NCBI RefSeq assembly: GCF_022808985.1
Contig: NZ_JAKZFT010000006.1
Coordinates: forward strand, 186,001 to 250,000
Direction of reading: 5' to 3'
From: Geotalea sp. SG265
Lineage (GTDB): Bacteria > Desulfobacterota > Desulfuromonadia > Geobacterales > Geobacteraceae
Length of the DNA stretch: 64,000 bases
Shown here: piece after piece, positions 8,664 through 16,808 of the stretch
Layout: every line of letters begins with the position of its first letter
Position numbering within the stretch: the stretch's first letter is position 1
Notes under the pieces: model-generated
Seen by the model: the letters and a program-made list of their open reading frames with translations, nothing else
The model's database searches: none
What the model was told of the DNA's origin: nothing
Program-made: the position numbers and the translations under genes

Positions 8664-9170
8664 TCAGGCCCTGCCGGCCAGATACTCGAACCCCTTTGGC
8701 CAGATCCCCAGCACCTGGCGCAGCAGCGCCAGCTCGCCAATGTGGTAGGCATTGTGATCTGCCGCCAGCAGTATCTCCCGAAAGATGGTGTAATTGGGCG
8801 CATGGGGAAGCGGGGCAAAAAAATCCGTCGCCCGGTCGGTGACGATTTCCCGCAACTGTTCCAGGTCCTCAAGGACCCCCGCCACGCTCCGCTCCCACCC
8901 TGCTTCGTCAGTTTTTTCATCGGGTTGCGGCCGGTACCCCTCCGGGTACTCAGGGGACACATGGTCCGGATTTATGATGAACTGCAAGATATCCCACTGG
9001 GCGATGCGCAGGTGCTCCACGAAATGCCAGCAGGAATAGGGCGTATGGGGCGCCTTGCTGTTGATGTGGACCATGGGAAACCGGGCAACCACATCGGCAA
9101 AGTCCATGTGCGCCTCCCCTCCCGACAACAGGGCCAGTAGTTCCTTTCGCAGCAGGTCGTTACCCTTCAT
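8664..9170 (-). CDS. DinB-superfamily protein
   Basis: 168 residues forming a four-helix DinB/YfiT-like bundle. The metal-binding histidines typical of the superfamily are visible: HFVEH near residue 50 and ADHNAYHIGEL near residue 140. Members include thiol-dependent transferases and damage-inducible proteins; the substrate cannot be told from sequence. The ATG at 9170 has GGGAGG five bases upstream. It is divergent from the EgtD gene (93 bp between starts). Because several DinB relatives act with low-molecular-weight thiols, the neighbourhood with a thiol-histidine pathway is suggestive but unproven. Confidence 0.75.
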   Translation of the reverse strand: MKGNDLLRKELLALLSGGEAHMDFADVVARFPMVHINSKAPHTPYSCWHFVEHLRIAQWDILQFIINPDHVSPEYPEGYRPQPDEKTDEAGWERSVAGVLEDLEQLREIVTDRATDFFAPLPHAPNYTIFREILLAADHNAYHIGELALLRQVLGIWPKGFEYLAGRA

Positions 9171-9262
9171 AGTGCCTCCCGGAGATTGACTCCCCCCTGT
9201 CTTTATTTATACTTTTTAATATTATTGCCCATTTCCCCCCTGCTGTCCAAAAGGGAGCTACG

Positions 9263-10330
9263 ATGCAGACAACTCTTCTGTCGACCGGCGGGCCGGTCCG
9301 CAAGTCCTTCCGCCAGGCCCTGAACCGTTCCGGCATGATAGTCAGGCAATATACGAGCGAGGCTGAGCAGTTGATGGATTTTGCCGCCTCCACCGCAGCC
9401 GGGCTCGGCTCCAGGCCGCGCAGTATCCAATGCCGGTTTCTCTATGACGCCCGCGGCAGTAGGCTGTTCGACCTCATTACCCGTCAACCCGAGTATTACC
9501 TGACCCGCACCGAAGCGGGCATCCTTGCAGAGAAGGCGCCTCTCATCAGGAAAATCTGCGGCCCCACCACCCTGATCGAGCTCGGTTCCGGCAGTTCCGA
9601 AAAAACCGATCATCTGCTGGATGCATGGCTTGCCCGCGGTTCTTCGGTCAGATACATTCCGGTGGATGTGAGCGAGTCGGCACTGAGGGAAGCCTCACGC
9701 ACCATTGTCGCCAAGTACCCGGCAGCGCAGGTCCTCGGCATCAGCAGCGATTACCGTGGAGCGTTCCCTCTCTTCCGCGACACCTCACCGGTGACACTGG
9801 TCTTCCTCGGCAGCAGCATCGGCAATTTCGCCCCGGAAGAGATGACCCTGTTTCTCCATGAGCTTTCCCAGTCCCTGTGCCGGGGCGACTTTTTCCTGCT
9901 GGGTATTGACTTGGTCAAGGACCGAAAGATTATCGAGGCCGCATACAACGATGAGGCCGGGGTGACCGAGGCATTCACCCGCAATGTTTTCGTTCGCATG
10001 AACCGGGAGCTGGGCAGTTCCGCCGACCCTGCCGCCATCGAGCATGTGGCGGTGTACAACGAGGCAAGGGAACGGATGGAGATCTGCGCCCGGTTTTGCC
10101 GCCGGCAGGTAATCCGCATTGCCCCCCTCGGGCAGGACTTTGTTATCGATGACGGGGAAGAGATACATACCGAAATCAGCCGCAAATTCAGGATTGAGCA
10201 GTTTATCCCCTTTTTGGAGGGCTTCGGTTTCACGACCGAAGAGGTCTTTACCGATGCTCGGAGCTGGTTCGCCCTTCTCCTCCTGCGCCGCAACGGCAAT
10301 TCCCCTGCGGGACAGGGAGGGCGATCATAG
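9263..10330 (+). CDS. egtD: EgtD-type L-histidine N-alpha-methyltransferase
   Basis: 355 residues. EgtD trimethylates the alpha-amino group of histidine with S-adenosylmethionine, giving hercynine (trimethylhistidine), the committed step of ergothioneine synthesis. Family hallmarks are present: LYDARGSRLFDLITRQPEYY (~55-75), the SAM-binding LIELGSGSSEKT (~112-123), VDVSESAL (~138) and FLGSSIGNFAPEE (~181-193). Length is close to the usual ~320 residues with a short N-terminal extension. The stop codon ends directly before the ATG of the next gene (TAG ATG), so the two are almost certainly co-transcribed. No EgtB, EgtC or EanB gene is seen nearby; the downstream fusion enzyme probably does the sulfur insertion. 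Confidence 0.9.
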   Translation: MQTTLLSTGGPVRKSFRQALNRSGMIVRQYTSEAEQLMDFAASTAAGLGSRPRSIQCRFLYDARGSRLFDLITRQPEYYLTRTEAGILAEKAPLIRKICGPTTLIELGSGSSEKTDHLLDAWLARGSSVRYIPVDVSESALREASRTIVAKYPAAQVLGISSDYRGAFPLFRDTSPVTLVFLGSSIGNFAPEEMTLFLHELSQSLCRGDFFLLGIDLVKDRKIIEAAYNDEAGVTEAFTRNVFVRMNRELGSSADPAAIEHVAVYNEARERMEICARFCRRQVIRIAPLGQDFVIDDGEEIHTEISRKFRIEQFIPFLEGFGFTTEEVFTDARSWFALLLLRRNGNSPAGQGGRS

Positions 10331-13300
10331 ATGGCCAATGAAGAGCTCGAAATTCGCCATGGCCTGTGCGGCATCTGCCCTGCCGGATGTTTCGTCACGG
10401 CAAAACTCAAAAAGGGACGCCTGATACAGGTCGAGCCCCAGGCAGATCATACCCTGGGGATGATCTGCCACATCGGCCGTCATTCTCCCCAGATCGTCCA
10501 CGATCCGGACCGGCTCCTCCACCCCCTGCGCCGCACCGGGCCCAAGGGAACCTACGAGTTCGAACGCATTTCCTGGGATGAAGCCTTCGCTGCCATCGTC
10601 AGCCGTTTCCAGGAAATAAAAGAGACCTCCGGTCCCGAAGCGGTAGCCATCTATACCGGCCGGGGCAGCTTCGACATGGCCCTCTGCGATATTTTCCAGC
10701 CGGCGGATGTGGCTGTTTCCTCCGCCTCCAGCGTCCTTTTTCCCTTCGGCTCTCCCAACACCCTGGGGGTGGGCGCCCTCTGCTACGTCTCCTTCGCCAT
10801 GATCGCCCCCCATGTGACCATGGGTGAAATGCTCGTAACCATGGAGGCGGATATTGAGCAGGCGGAGCTGATCGTCATCTGGGGGGCCAACCCCGCCACC
10901 GACTCTCCTCCCCTCAATCACCAGCAGATACTGAAGGCGCGCCGACGGGGCGCCCGGGTTATCACCATCGACCCGCGCCTTGGGGAGACCGCCTTGGAAA
11001 CCCAGGCACGCTGGGTGCCGATCCGTTCAGGGACCGATGGGGCACTGGCTCTGGGAATGATAGCCGTCCTGCTTGAGGAAGAACTCCATGACGAGAAATT
11101 CGCTTCTAACTGGACGGTCGGCTTCGAAGAGCTGCAGCAGCTGGTCCAGCACTACCGGCCGGAGGTTGTGGAGGGGATAACGGGGGTCCCAGCCGGGACG
11201 GTCCGGGAGCTGGCGCGGGAAATCGCCGCAGCGCGGGGGGCGGTGCCGGTCATGTACACGGGACTGGAATACTCCGACAGCGGCGTCCAGGCCATTCGCG
11301 CCGTTTTCACCCTTTTTGCACTGGCAGGACAGCTGGACGTGCCCGGGGGGCTGGTCTTCCGCATGAAGGAAAACCTCTTTCCCCAGAACCGCTCCAGGCT
11401 CATCCCCAATCCAGACATGAAAAAGGCGCTGGGACGGGACCGTTTTCCGGTCTACAGCGCCTACCGGGGCGAATCCCATGCCTCCGCCCTCCCAGATGCA
11501 GTACTGTACGGCAGGCCCTATCCGGTTCGCGCCCTGACCGTGCTCGGAGGCTCGATCATCACTGCCTGGCCCAGGCCGGAGCTGTGGCGCCGAACCCTCG
11601 CCGCCCTGGATTTCCTGGTGAGCATCAACCGCTACCACACCGCCGACTCCGCCTATGCCGATATCGTTCTCCCCGCCGCCACCTATTACGAGATTACCTC
11701 CTACATGCGCTTCGGCCCTCTCTTCAAAATCCGTGAGCGCATGGTGGAGCCACAGGGGGAGGCTCGCAGCGATTTCCTCATCCTGGCGGAGCTGGCGGAG
11801 CGCCTAGGCTACGGGCAGCTCTATCCACAATCGGAAGAGGATCTGCTCCGTCACGCCCTGGAGGGGAGCGGCTTCTCTCTGGAAGAAGTGCGGGCTGCCG
11901 GGGGGGAGGTCCGCATCAAGGGAACCATGATGCAGTACCGCAAATGGGAAAAGGGACTCCTGCGGCCCGATGGGCAACAGGGGTTCAACACCCCCAGCGG
12001 CAAGTTCGAGATCGCCTCCTCCATCCTGGCCGAGCATGGCTACGATCCCCTGCCGGTCTATACGGAACCGGCAGAAGGGCCGCTGGCTGCAGCGGAACTG
12101 GCCCGGGACTTTCCCCTGGTATTCAACTCCGGTGGCAGGACCAGGTTCGATTTCCGCAGCCAGCATCACGGGGTGGCATCACTGGCAGAGCACCACGCTT
12201 CCCCGCCGGTGGTGATGAACAGGGGGGAGGCACTTGAAGCGGGCATCGCCGAAGGGGAGCAGGTCTGGGTGGAAACTCCCCGTGGCCGCACCCTGTTAAC
12301 CGCCAGGCTTTCCGATCACATGATGCGTGGCACCATCGACGCCGCTATGGGGGGTGGGGGACCGCTGGGGCCGGTGGAATGGCAGCAGTGCAACGTCAAC
12401 GATCTTACGGATATGGAGCGCTACGACCCCATTTCAGGCTTTCCCATCTATAAAACCCTTCTCTGCAGGGTTGTCAAGGCCGACGGCCGCAGGAGGGCAA
12501 CAGATACGGACACGGCAACGGGAGAACAGGCAGCAGCCGGTGCCGGTCCAGCCACTGTAATGATGCCCAAGCAGACAGTCTACCTGGACCACAACGCCAC
12601 CACCGCCGTGGCGCCCGAGGTGCGCGAGGCAATGCTACCCTTCCTGGGGGAACGGTGCGGCAATCCGTCAAGCATTCACCGCTGCGGCACGGCGGCCCGG
12701 ACCGCCGTGGAGGCCGCCCGCAGGGCCATTGCCCAGGGGCTCAACTGCACAGCCCGGCGCATCGTCTTCACCGGTGGTGGTTCCGAGGCGGACAACCTTG
12801 CCATTTGCGGTCTGGCAGCGGCCAGTGGCGGCACCCGGCGGCATGTCATCACCAGCAGCATCGAGCATCCCGCCGTGCTCGCCCCCTGCCGGGCCCTGGC
12901 AGCACAGGGCTATGAGCTGACTATCCTGCCGGTGAACACATCGGGGGTGGTCGAGTCGGCAACCCTTGCTACCGCCATCCGTCCCGATACCCTGCTGGTT
13001 TCCATCATGCTCGCCAACAACGAAACGGGTGCCATCCAACCGGTGCGGGAGCTGGCGGAAATCGCCCACCGCTCGGGGGCCGTCTTTCACACCGACGGGG
13101 TACAGGCCTTCGGCAAAATTCCGCTGGATGTGGCTGAGCTGGGGGTGGATCTGCTCTCGGTGTCGGCCCACAAGCTTCATGGGCCGAAGGGGGTAGGTGC
13201 GCTGTATGTGCGGAAGGATCTGGTTCTGGATCCACTTATCAGGGGGGGAGGACAGGAATGGGGACTTCGTGCCGGCACGGAGAACGTGCCGGGCATTGTC

Positions 13301-13735
13301 GGCTTCGGCAAGGCGGTGGAGCTGGCGCTCATCCGGTTGAACGGCGATGAACCGGCCCGGCTGGCAGCCCTCTGCGAGAGGCTGGCAAAAGGAATCACGA
13401 CCATCTTGCCCGAAGCGAAGAGAAACGGGCCAAAGGAAGCCAGGCTTCCCAACACGGTCAGCATGACCCTGCCGGAGATCCGGGGGGAATCGCTAGTACT
13501 CATCATGGATCGGCGAGGCATCGCCTTCTCCTCCGGTTCCGCCTGCAAGTCCGGCAATCCCGAACCATCCCACGTCCTTACTGCCATGGGGCTCTCCCCC
13601 CACGAGGCCCATTGCTCGGTCCGCTTTTCCCTGGGAAGCGACAACACCGAAGAGGAAATCGATTACCTCCTCCGTTGCCTAGCCGAAATTCTCGGCGAGA
13701 CGTTCAGCGCCGTCCGCTTTGTTCCGTGCCGCTGA
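10331..13735 (+). CDS. Metallopterin enzyme / cysteine desulfurase fusion: probable anaerobic ergothioneine synthase
   Basis: 1134 residues. Residues ~1-720 are a molybdopterin oxidoreductase of the acetylene-hydratase-like branch: a [4Fe-4S] site at Cys13, Cys16, Cys20 and Cys46, paired pterin-binding regions and a C-terminal NTPSGKFEIASS segment. Cys151 (GALCYVS) falls where acetylene hydratase has its tungsten-binding cysteine. After a linker (~720-743) comes a complete NifS/IscS-like desulfurase (~744-1134) with the PLP lysine Lys948 (SAHKLHG) and persulfide cysteine Cys1072 (GSACKSG). This domain order was described for the metallopterin-dependent ergothioneine synthase of Caldithrix abyssi, which moves sulfur from cysteine to trimethylhistidine without oxygen. 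Direct linkage to egtD supports that role. Its 3' end overlaps the convergent PQ-loop gene by 57 bp. Confidence 0.87.
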   Translation: MANEELEIRHGLCGICPAGCFVTAKLKKGRLIQVEPQADHTLGMICHIGRHSPQIVHDPDRLLHPLRRTGPKGTYEFERISWDEAFAAIVSRFQEIKETSGPEAVAIYTGRGSFDMALCDIFQPADVAVSSASSVLFPFGSPNTLGVGALCYVSFAMIAPHVTMGEMLVTMEADIEQAELIVIWGANPATDSPPLNHQQILKARRRGARVITIDPRLGETALETQARWVPIRSGTDGALALGMIAVLLEEELHDEKFASNWTVGFEELQQLVQHYRPEVVEGITGVPAGTVRELAREIAAARGAVPVMYTGLEYSDSGVQAIRAVFTLFALAGQLDVPGGLVFRMKENLFPQNRSRLIPNPDMKKALGRDRFPVYSAYRGESHASALPDAVLYGRPYPVRALTVLGGSIITAWPRPELWRRTLAALDFLVSINRYHTADSAYADIVLPAATYYEITSYMRFGPLFKIRERMVEPQGEARSDFLILAELAERLGYGQLYPQSEEDLLRHALEGSGFSLEEVRAAGGEVRIKGTMMQYRKWEKGLLRPDGQQGFNTPSGKFEIASSILAEHGYDPLPVYTEPAEGPLAAAELARDFPLVFNSGGRTRFDFRSQHHGVASLAEHHASPPVVMNRGEALEAGIAEGEQVWVETPRGRTLLTARLSDHMMRGTIDAAMGGGGPLGPVEWQQCNVNDLTDMERYDPISGFPIYKTLLCRVVKADGRRRATDTDTATGEQAAAGAGPATVMMPKQTVYLDHNATTAVAPEVREAMLPFLGERCGNPSSIHRCGTAARTAVEAARRAIAQGLNCTARRIVFTGGGSEADNLAICGLAAASGGTRRHVITSSIEHPAVLAPCRALAAQGYELTILPVNTSGVVESATLATAIRPDTLLVSIMLANNETGAIQPVRELAEIAHRSGAVFHTDGVQAFGKIPLDVAELGVDLLSVSAHKLHGPKGVGALYVRKDLVLDPLIRGGGQEWGLRAGTENVPGIVGFGKAVELALIRLNGDEPARLAALCERLAKGITTILPEAKRNGPKEARLPNTVSMTLPEIRGESLVLIMDRRGIAFSSGSACKSGNPEPSHVLTAMGLSPHEAHCSVRFSLGSDNTEEEIDYLLRCLAEILGETFSAVRFVPCR

Positions 13736-14017
13736 TCTGTCCCGTGCGGCACTGCATTTTTTCAGGCGGCTTGCGGCAACCAGGCTGAAGACCGTCCCGG
13801 ACCCGAGCATGTTGGCCAGGCTCACGGTCCCGAAAAGGGGATCTCGGACGAAGGTCCAGGCATAGAGGGTGGTGATGACCGAGCCCACCGACCAGCCGCC
13901 GAAAGTGACGAGAGAGAAGGAGCCGACGTTTGCCCGGTTTTTGAGGATGCTCCTGATCTGCGGCAGGTAAAGCAGTACGGCTACGATGCCGTTCAAGGCA
14001 TAAAGAGATCGTATCAA
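13679..14017 (-). CDS. PQ-loop (SemiSWEET-like) small membrane protein
   Basis: 112 residues from a TTG start at 14017, chosen because AAAGGAG lies 8 bases upstream; an ATG at 14056 would place that Shine-Dalgarno sequence inside the gene. Three hydrophobic segments and the PQ-loop motif (LLYLPQIRSILKNRANVGSFSL) identify a single-repeat PQ-loop protein; bacterial SemiSWEETs of this size form dimeric sugar pores. The C-terminal ~25 residues are charged and overlap the 3' end of the convergent ergothioneine synthase gene by 57 bp. Substrate unknown; a link with the ergothioneine genes is possible but based only on position. Confidence 0.65.
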   Translation of the reverse strand: MIRSLYALNGIVAVLLYLPQIRSILKNRANVGSFSLVTFGGWSVGSVITTLYAWTFVRDPLFGTVSLANMLGSGTVFSLVAASRLKKCSAARDRSAARNKADGAERLAENFG

Positions 14018-14132
14018 TGGCGATACTCCTTTCGTTTTCCAATGTGATCTCTTCACCCTACCCGATGGTTTTCGATTTTTGCGTGAGCCATATCACCCGA
14101 AAGAATTATAAAATTAATTTCATAATAAACCC

Positions 14133-14160
14133 TTTACATATCACTACTGTTCGATATAGT
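14133..14160 (+). promoter_or_regulatory. Sigma70-type promoter of the orphan riboswitch RNA
   Basis: TTTACA (14133-14138), a 16-base spacer and TATAGT (14155-14160). A transcript would start near 14167, just before the first strand of the riboswitch P1 helix at 14169. No start codon with a ribosome binding site follows on this strand before the terminator. Confidence 0.65.
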
Positions 14161-14168
14161 TATATCAG

Positions 14169-14265
14169 CCTGTTTCCGAAAGGGTAATCTGGAAGAAATT
14201 CCAGTGACACAAAGCATACGGATCTGTTATTCAATAACAGATAGCCGGGCTGCCGAAGAAACAGG
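14169..14265 (+). ncRNA. c-di-GMP-I (GEMM-I) riboswitch aptamer
   Basis: The order of conserved pieces matches the GEMM-I consensus. The closing helix is CCTGTTTC (14169-14176) with GAAACAGG (14258-14265). Then come AGGGTAATC, a GAAA tetraloop on the CTGGAA/TTCCAG stem (14189-14204), the core TGACACAAAGC, a variable hairpin (ATCTGTTATT/AATAACAGAT, 14222-14242) and AGCCGGGCTGCCG. The positions equivalent to G20, A47 and C92 of the Vibrio Vc2 aptamer, which contact the ligand, read G, A and C. Having G at position 20 favours c-di-GMP over the cGAMP-selective variant common in Geobacter. A terminator follows, but no gene does on this strand. Confidence 0.85.
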
Positions 14266-14280
14266 TGAAAAATCAAAAAA

Positions 14281-14315
14281 AGCCGCGGATCACAACCCTC
14301 CGATCCGCGGCTTTT
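14281..14315. terminator. Bidirectional rho-independent terminator
   Basis: GCCGCGGATC (14282-14291) pairs perfectly with GATCCGCGGC (14302-14311) around a 10-base loop. On the minus strand it is followed by seven T, a strong terminator for the GH15 gene ending at 14340. On the plus strand it is followed by only four T and would end the riboswitch transcript. CGGATC at 14219-14224 inside the aptamer could also pair with GATCCG of the 3' arm, a possible antiterminator. Confidence 0.8.
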
Positions 14316-14339
14316 CCCGTTCCTATCATGAGGCTTCCA

Positions 14340-16172
14340 TCATCCCTCTTTTCCCTCCATATCCTCCAGTGCCACCGCCGCCATGATCAGAGAAAGGTGG
14401 GTGAGTCCCTGGGGAAAGTTGCCGAGCATCTCTCCTGCCGCAACGTCATACTCTTCGGAGAAAAGCCCCAGGTCGTTGCCGGCGGCTGCCGCCCGGGCAA
14501 ATGCCAGTCTGGCTTCGTCAAGTCGCCCTTGCCGCGCCAGGCATTCCGCCAACCAGAAAGAGCAGGGCATAAAGATCCCCTCCAGTCCCGGCAGCCGGTC
14601 TATCCCCCGCGGATACCGCAGCAGCAGGCCATCCTCCCCTAATTCGGCGCACACGGCATCCACCGTCCTGACCATGATCGGATCATCGTAGGCAACAAAA
14701 CCGGCCATGGGGAGAAGAAGCAACGCCGCATCCATGGCATGGCTCCCATAGGCACGGATGAAAACACCTCTCCTGCGGTCGTAGCCATGGGTCATGACAT
14801 CGTTCCTGATCCGATCGCGGGCTTTCTCCCAGGCCGGCACCGGCGCCGGGCGCTCTAAGTCGCGGGCTAGCGAGATGGCACGATCGACGGCAAGCCAGCA
14901 CATGACCTTGGAGTGAACAAAATGCTGCGACTCCCCCCGCACCTCCCAGATGCCCCGGTCCGGCTTATGCCAGTTGCGAACGGCTCGGTCGGCTATCTGC
15001 AACAGGAATTGCCAGTAATCGTCATCGGGTGACTGGCCACTCAGGTGCCACCGCCAGGCGCTGTCCAAAAGCTCGCCATACATATCATGCTGCTTTTGAT
15101 ACGCGGCGGCATTGCCTATGCGAACGGGCCGCGAGGCACGATAGCCGGCGACACCGTGAAGATCCCGTTCATGGAGAAGTCGCTCGCCACCAACGCCGAA
15201 TAGAACCTGGAGTTCGTCGGCGCTGCCGGCTGCGCTCCGTTCCACGAAGCGTCGAAAGCCGTCCGCCTCCTTCAGGTGCCCCAGTTCGGCGAGAGAACGG
15301 ATTGAAAAGACCGAGTCCCGCACCCAGGTGCAGCGATAATCCCAGTTGCGGATGCCGCCGATGGATTCGGGCAGGGAGGTGGTTGCCGCAGCGGCAATGG
15401 CTCCAGTGGGGGCATTTGACAGTCCCTTGAGGACAATGGCCGAACGCTGCACCAGTTCGCCGCCGCTGGACACCGTTCTCCCCCGGGCACTCCAGTCGCG
15501 CCACCAGGTAATGGTCTCCACCAGGCGACGGTCCAGCTCCCCCACCGTCGGGGGGGCTATCCGCTCACCGTCCAAGACTTCGGGGCGTCTGAACATAATG
15601 GACAGGTGATAGCGCTGACCAGCCCCTACAGTGATGCTGCCGACCAGGTCGTGCCGGTTTCGTATTTTCAGGGAGATATCACCGGAGATGTGCAGACCGT
15701 TGCTGCCGCCGAAGGCAGCAAAGTAGCCGTCTTTCTCGACTATCCACGGCAGGATGCTGCCCAGATGGAAACGGGGGAGAACCTCGATGGCAAACGTAAC
15801 TTCGCCGCTGCACCCTTCAATCAGGCGCAGGATTTGCTGATATGGCTTTGAACGCCCGCCGCGGCACATGGGGAAGCAATCCGTGACTGTCGCTTCTCCT
15901 CCTTCTGTCAGGAAGCGGGTTTCCAGCACCAGGGTTCCGGGAAGATAGCGCCGTTCAACCCGGTAGGCAGCCGGGGCTATCCTGCAATAGCCCCCGTTTT
16001 CCCAGTCTAGGATACGGCCGAAGATGCTCCCGGAGTCCAGGCGCGGCATGCAACACCAGTCGATGGAGCCATCCCTGGAAACCAGGGCGGATGAATGGCA
16101 GTCGGAAAGAAAACCGTAGTCTGCTATGGGAGGGTAGCGATCATCCCCATCGTTCCGTTTTCGCCTCTTCAT
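14340..16172 (-). CDS. Glycoside hydrolase family 15 (glucoamylase/trehalase-like)
   Basis: 610 residues from the ATG at 16172 (MKRRKRNDGDDRYPPIADYG); the frame stays open upstream but only through the Mpg gene in another frame, so the shorter start is used. The N-terminal beta domain begins PIADYGFLSDCHSSALVSRDGSIDW, typical of bacterial GH15 proteins. The catalytic (alpha/alpha)6 barrel shows IRNWDYRCTWVRDS and RGIWEVRGESQHFVHSKVM, the region of the general acid glutamate. Related enzymes hydrolyse trehalose or alpha-glucans; substrate cannot be fixed here. No signal peptide, so cytoplasmic. It starts 4 bp after the Mpg stop in an O-methyltransferase-mpg-GH15 operon. Confidence 0.85.
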   Translation of the reverse strand: MKRRKRNDGDDRYPPIADYGFLSDCHSSALVSRDGSIDWCCMPRLDSGSIFGRILDWENGGYCRIAPAAYRVERRYLPGTLVLETRFLTEGGEATVTDCFPMCRGGRSKPYQQILRLIEGCSGEVTFAIEVLPRFHLGSILPWIVEKDGYFAAFGGSNGLHISGDISLKIRNRHDLVGSITVGAGQRYHLSIMFRRPEVLDGERIAPPTVGELDRRLVETITWWRDWSARGRTVSSGGELVQRSAIVLKGLSNAPTGAIAAAATTSLPESIGGIRNWDYRCTWVRDSVFSIRSLAELGHLKEADGFRRFVERSAAGSADELQVLFGVGGERLLHERDLHGVAGYRASRPVRIGNAAAYQKQHDMYGELLDSAWRWHLSGQSPDDDYWQFLLQIADRAVRNWHKPDRGIWEVRGESQHFVHSKVMCWLAVDRAISLARDLERPAPVPAWEKARDRIRNDVMTHGYDRRRGVFIRAYGSHAMDAALLLLPMAGFVAYDDPIMVRTVDAVCAELGEDGLLLRYPRGIDRLPGLEGIFMPCSFWLAECLARQGRLDEARLAFARAAAAGNDLGLFSEEYDVAAGEMLGNFPQGLTHLSLIMAAVALEDMEGKEG

Positions 16173-16176
16173 GGTT

Positions 16177-16797
16177 CTACTCTCGGTATCGGGGATGGAG
16201 TCCACTGCTGCGAGGCCCGCTGACGAAAGGATTCCCCGCCTCATAGTACCGCCACAGCCGGTAGGCCTCCCGGGTGATGCCGATACGGGTGCTGACGGTG
16301 ATCTCACCCACTGGCCCAGTTTCCCTCCCGAGCCACAGGCTCTTATCACTGAAGAGATCGATGCCGTCGTAACGTCGGTCGATGCCCAGAGCTGCCGCCA
16401 GTCTGCCCGGTCCCCGCGCCAGATCGCGAAGGCGATCGGTGCCCCTGCGCTCTTCCATGAGCCGGATGCCCTCCAGCGGTTCCAGCGAGCGCAGGAGTAC
16501 GGCTGCCCCGATACCAGCCGGCTCGCTGACCACATTCAGCATATGATAAAGACCGTAAATGAGGTAGACAAAGGCATGGCCGTAATCCAGGTAAAGGGAT
16601 TCGTTTGCCGCGCTCTTTCCGCTGAAGGCCCTCCCCGCAGCATCTCCGGGTGGATAGGCTTCCGTTTCCACAATCCGACCACTGAGCCGCACGCCCCCCT
16701 GCTCCACCACCAGCGTCCGGCCGATGAGAAACCGGGCCATGGCCTGGGTCTCGGAAGGCAGCTCCTCACGCTTCAACGGACGGATATGGAGGCCCAT
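16177..16797 (-). CDS. DNA-3-methyladenine glycosylase (Mpg/AAG family)
   Basis: 206 residues, the usual length of bacterial alkyladenine glycosylases. It removes alkylated or deaminated purines from DNA, starting base excision repair. Family motifs: ARFLIGRTLV (~23), GRIVETEAYPPGDAA (~45-60) with the catalytic glutamate of ETEAY, YVYLIYG-like HAFVYLIYGLYHMLN (~82-96) and LARGPGRLAAALGI (~130). Gap to the upstream O-methyltransferase is 11 bp and to the downstream GH15 gene 4 bp, so it is the middle gene of an operon. Confidence 0.88.
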   Translation of the reverse strand: MGLHIRPLKREELPSETQAMARFLIGRTLVVEQGGVRLSGRIVETEAYPPGDAAGRAFSGKSAANESLYLDYGHAFVYLIYGLYHMLNVVSEPAGIGAAVLLRSLEPLEGIRLMEERRGTDRLRDLARGPGRLAAALGIDRRYDGIDLFSDKSLWLGRETGPVGEITVSTRIGITREAYRLWRYYEAGNPFVSGPRSSGLHPRYRE

Positions 16798-16808
16798 GAC
16801 GTGACGGA

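Noticed and set aside
10331-12559. Pterin domain as an ordinary nitrate reductase or formate dehydrogenase
   Set aside because: No Sec/Cys-His formate motif, no partner subunits, fusion to a desulfurase and linkage with egtD point elsewhere.
14204-14386. Small plus-strand ORF behind the riboswitch
   Set aside because: It overlaps aptamer, terminator and antisense GH15 sequence and has no ribosome binding site; not a credible target gene.
16173-16535. Longer N-terminus for the GH15 protein
   Set aside because: The extra 121 codons lie within the Mpg gene in another frame; the GH15 fold starts right after the ATG at 16172.
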